Of a DNA stretch of 64,000 nt, positions 61,631-64,000 are shown piece by piece. Position 1 is the first letter of the stretch. Every line of letters starts with the position of its first letter. The position numbers were made by a program, and so were the translations under genes. Location: positions 186,001-250,000 of the forward strand of contig NZ_JACOPX010000007.1 of the NCBI RefSeq assembly GCF_015461835.1, written 5' to 3'. Source of the DNA: Pseudomonas neuropathica (GTDB lineage Bacteria; Pseudomonadota; Gammaproteobacteria; Pseudomonadales; Pseudomonadaceae). Below the pieces are notes generated by a model. It searched no databases. It saw only the letters and a program-made list of their open reading frames with translations, and was not told the origin of the DNA.

Positions 61631-63040
61631 ATGACTGTCAAAGTAAGTATTGCCATGGTGTCAATCATCCGTGATGGACTCGCCAATGGCGTGGGCGTGA
61701 AGTACAAACGCCTGGCGAATGCCGTCGCGCAGGCCATCGATGAAGGCATTATCGATGCCGGTAGCAAACTGCCGCCGCACCGGTTGTTGGCCGACAGTCT
61801 CGGAGTGACCATCGGTACGATCAGCCGTGCCTATGGCGAATTGGAGCGCGTGGGATTGGTCGTCGCCCGCGTCGGAGATGGCACTTATGTGTGTCAGCGC
61901 GGGATGGAACGGCCGCGGGACAAAGGCTTTCGTAATGTCAGCGATGAGCCGTCAGCCTGCTTCGACATGAGCCGCAACCAGCCGATTCCGGCGCAGGAAG
62001 CGGCGTTCATGAGTCAGAGTCTGCAGGAACTGGCCAGCGATCCTCGGGTGCTGCAACAGTTGACCGGGTACACCGCTGAAGCCGGGTTGGCGCGGCATCG
62101 TGTGGCGGGGGCGGTGTGGTTGCAGCATGCGGCGTATGTCCCGCATGCCGATCAGGTGTTGTGCGTCAACGGTGGCCAGCATGGTCTGTTGTGCACGTTG
62201 ATGGGCTTGCTCAAGGCCGGCGACACCGTTGTGACCGAGCATTTGTCCTACCCGGGATTGATCGGTGTCGCACGCCAGCTCGGGATAAAACTCATTGGCG
62301 CGGCAATGGATGACGAAGGGCTTTTACCGTCGGCGCTGGAGGACATTTGTCGTCAGCATCGTGTTTCAGCACTGTATTGCACCCCGACGATCCAGAATCC
62401 TACGGCCGCTGTAATGTTGATCCCACGGCGCGAGGCGATTGCCGACCTCTGTCGTCAACACAATCTGCTGATTATCGAAGACGAGGCCCATGCCGTTCTG
62501 GATCGCCAGCGCCCATTGCCGCTCAGCTATTTTGCGCCGGAGCGATCGGTGTTGATTGGCAGTCTGAGCAAGGCTGTTTCGGCGGGGCTGCGCGTCGGTT
62601 ATCTGCATGCGCCGCAAGCGTTGACCGGACGTTTGAGTGCCGCCATCCGCGCAACGTGCTGGATGGCCAATCCGTTATCGATGGAAGTCGCCAGCCTGTG
62701 GATTGAAAGCGGCATGGCCGAGCGTTTACTGGACGAGCAGATCAGCGAGATCGCTCGGCGCAAAGCGTTGGTGGCGCCTGTTCTGCAGGGTTTGAATTAC
62801 AAGACTCACCCTTATAGCCCGCACTTCTGGGTGGAAGTGCCTGAGTTGTGGCGGGCGTCGCAGATTGCGGCGGAGTTGAAGGAGAACAATTATCTGGTGG
62901 CGACCGCTGAGGCGTTTGCGGTGGGTCACGCAGCAGTGCCGCAATTTATTCGGGGGAGTGTGTGTAATGCGGTGGGCGATGATCGGTTGTTGCTGGCAGG
63001 CTTTGAGGCTCTGGCCAAGGCATTAACAGACACCGTGTAA
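61631..63040 (+). CDS. MocR/PdxR-type regulator (GntR HTH fused to aminotransferase)
   Basis: This 469-residue protein has an N-terminal GntR winged HTH (YKRLANAVAQAIDEGIID, LGVTIGTISRAYGELERVG) and a fold-type I aminotransferase-like domain. The PLP lysine lies in IGSLSKAVSAGLRVGYLHAP at about residue 314, with GGQHGLLCTLM and LLIIEDEAHAVLD as further family marks. It should regulate the divergent DMT gene with PLP or an amine as effector. An alternative start at 61655 is possible. Confidence 0.88.
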   Translation: MTVKVSIAMVSIIRDGLANGVGVKYKRLANAVAQAIDEGIIDAGSKLPPHRLLADSLGVTIGTISRAYGELERVGLVVARVGDGTYVCQRGMERPRDKGFRNVSDEPSACFDMSRNQPIPAQEAAFMSQSLQELASDPRVLQQLTGYTAEAGLARHRVAGAVWLQHAAYVPHADQVLCVNGGQHGLLCTLMGLLKAGDTVVTEHLSYPGLIGVARQLGIKLIGAAMDDEGLLPSALEDICRQHRVSALYCTPTIQNPTAAVMLIPRREAIADLCRQHNLLIIEDEAHAVLDRQRPLPLSYFAPERSVLIGSLSKAVSAGLRVGYLHAPQALTGRLSAAIRATCWMANPLSMEVASLWIESGMAERLLDEQISEIARRKALVAPVLQGLNYKTHPYSPHFWVEVPELWRASQIAAELKENNYLVATAEAFAVGHAAVPQFIRGSVCNAVGDDRLLLAGFEALAKALTDTV

Positions 63041-63045
63041 TCGTT

Positions 63046-63130
63046 CTTCGCGAGCAAGCTCGCTCCCACAGTGGACCGCATTCTTTCAGTTGGAATGCAT
63101 TCCCCCTGTGGGAGCGAGCTTGCTCGCGAA
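63046..63130. repeat. REP/BIME inverted repeat, GAGCGAGCTTGCTCGCGA class
   Basis: TTCGCGAGCAAGCTCGCTCCCACA pairs with TGTGGGAGCGAGCTTGCTCGCGAA across 37 bases, between the convergent MocR and ppsR genes. Confidence 0.85.
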
Positions 63131-63154
63131 GGCGTCAGCCCAGACACTACAACT

Positions 63155-63973
63155 CTACTTGAACCGCCGTTCCACACCTTTCTCCACCAGAATCTTCGCC
63201 GAAATCTCTTCCACCGAAAAATGCGTGGAGTTGATGTTGGGGATGTTCTCGCGGCGAAACAGGTTTTCCACTTCGCGCACTTCGAACTCGCACTGGGCGT
63301 AGCTCGAATAGCGGCTGTTGGGCTTGCGCTCGTTGCGAATCGCGGTGAGGCGGTCCGGGTCGATGGTCAGGCCGAACAGCTTGTGCTGATGAGCGCGCAG
63401 GGCCGTCGGCAGGGTCAGGCGTTCCATGTCGTCTTCGGTCAGCGGATAGTTGGCCGCGCGAATGCCGAACTGCATGGCCATGTACAGACACGTCGGCGTT
63501 TTGCCGCATCGCGACACGCCCACTAGTATCAAATCGGCTTTGTCGTAATAGTGCGTGCGCGCGCCGTCGTCGTTGTCGAGGGCAAAGTTAACCGCCTCGA
63601 TACGCTCCATGTAATTGGAGTTGTGCCCGATCGAGTGCGACTTGCCGACCGTGTAGGAAGAGTGCTCGGTCAGTTCCTGCTCCAGCGGGGCAAGAAAGGT
63701 CGAGAAAATGTCGATCATGAAACCATTGGACGTTGCGAGAATCTCACGGATGTCCTGATTGACGATGGTGTCGAAGATGATCGGACGGAAGCCGTCGGTT
63801 TCAGCGGCTTTGTTGATTTGTTGTACCATGGCCCGCGCTTTTTCAACGCTGTCGATGTACGGTCGCGTGAATTTGCTGAAGGTAATGTTTTCGAACTGCG
63901 CCAGAAGGCTTTGACCCAGGGTTTCGGCTGTGATGCCGGTGCCATCGGAGATGAAGAAAGCAGATCGTTTCAT
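63155..63973 (-). CDS. Pyruvate,water dikinase regulatory protein PpsR (PSRP)
   Basis: This 272-residue bifunctional kinase/pyrophosphorylase controls phosphoenolpyruvate synthase by ADP-dependent phosphorylation and phosphate-dependent dephosphorylation. The P-loop-like [15 protein letters not shown] is at about residues 150-165, with [15 protein letters not shown] at the start and [16 protein letters not shown] in the middle. The ATG at 63973 has AAGGTGCAA upstream and gives the usual length; a second ATG two codons earlier is possible. Its normal partner ppsA would be divergent to the right, outside the window. Confidence 0.92.
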   Translation of the reverse strand: MKRSAFFISDGTGITAETLGQSLLAQFENITFSKFTRPYIDSVEKARAMVQQINKAAETDGFRPIIFDTIVNQDIREILATSNGFMIDIFSTFLAPLEQELTEHSSYTVGKSHSIGHNSNYMERIEAVNFALDNDDGARTHYYDKADLILVGVSRCGKTPTCLYMAMQFGIRAANYPLTEDDMERLTLPTALRAHQHKLFGLTIDPDRLTAIRNERKPNSRYSSYAQCEFEVREVENLFRRENIPNINSTHFSVEEISAKILVEKGVERRFK

Positions 63974-64000
63974 TTGCACCTTGGGCCTTAAGCTAGTGAC

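Overview
The window is a GC-rich gammaproteobacterial chromosome segment that I read as Pseudomonas, most likely the P. fluorescens group. The basis is the gene content (an mtnB-mtnD-mtnC end, an APS-reductase-type CysH, ThrH, the GntR-prpB-prpC-acnD-prpF-prpD methylcitrate cluster, PpsR) and many intergenic REP/BIME hairpins of the classes TGTAGGAGCTGCCGAAGGC, TGTAGGAGTGAGCCTGCTCG and TGTGGGAGCGAGCTTGCTCG. The species assignment is inference from remembered families; no search was run.

Layout. 1-1450: end of the methionine salvage operon. 1640-8000: small conserved genes, an acyl-CoA synthetase, an ankyrin protein, spermidine synthase and an RraB-like protein. 8344-11516: a three-gene ATP-grasp / alpha-E / transglutaminase operon. 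11637-20050: a c-type cytochrome, a 31-residue membrane peptide gene, a thiolase + 3-hydroxyacyl-CoA dehydrogenase pair, a class I glutamine amidotransferase, CorA, PlsC and a crotonase. 20346-20435: tRNA-Ser(GGA).

20413-31441 is an island inserted in the 3' end of that tRNA gene. It is bounded by a 32-bp direct repeat, and the host terminator is duplicated behind both copies. It holds an orphan fimbrial adhesin, a tyrosine integrase with small accessory genes, a primase/helicase fragment, a tape-measure fragment fused to tail hub and baseplate-spike genes, and an AT-rich two-gene AAA ATPase + TOPRIM-like module that looks like an anti-phage system. About 1 kb of non-coding DNA with repeated GGTAATTTT boxes lies next to the right junction. 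It reads as a decayed mosaic prophage kept as a cargo island.

31576-39525: a YbjQ protein, two tandem glycine-zipper proteins, and an RHS polymorphic toxin with a ParB/sulfiredoxin-like tip and its overlapping immunity gene. 39731-51580: a HAD phosphatase, an SDR with divergent LysR regulator, a racemase + NCS1 permease pair (hydantoin/allantoin type), CysH, ThrH, PabB, and a second ATP-grasp system (retropepsin-like protease, inactive transglutaminase/7TM, RimK-like ligase). 51935-60513: the complete 2-methylcitrate cycle operon for propionate use, led by a GntR regulator with two matching palindromes upstream. 60603-63973: a DMT exporter divergent from a MocR regulator, then PpsR.

The most interesting items for follow-up are the ATPase/TOPRIM module, the island ends and their non-coding repeats, the orphan adhesin, the swapped RHS tip, and the small genes encoding 31 and 56 residues.
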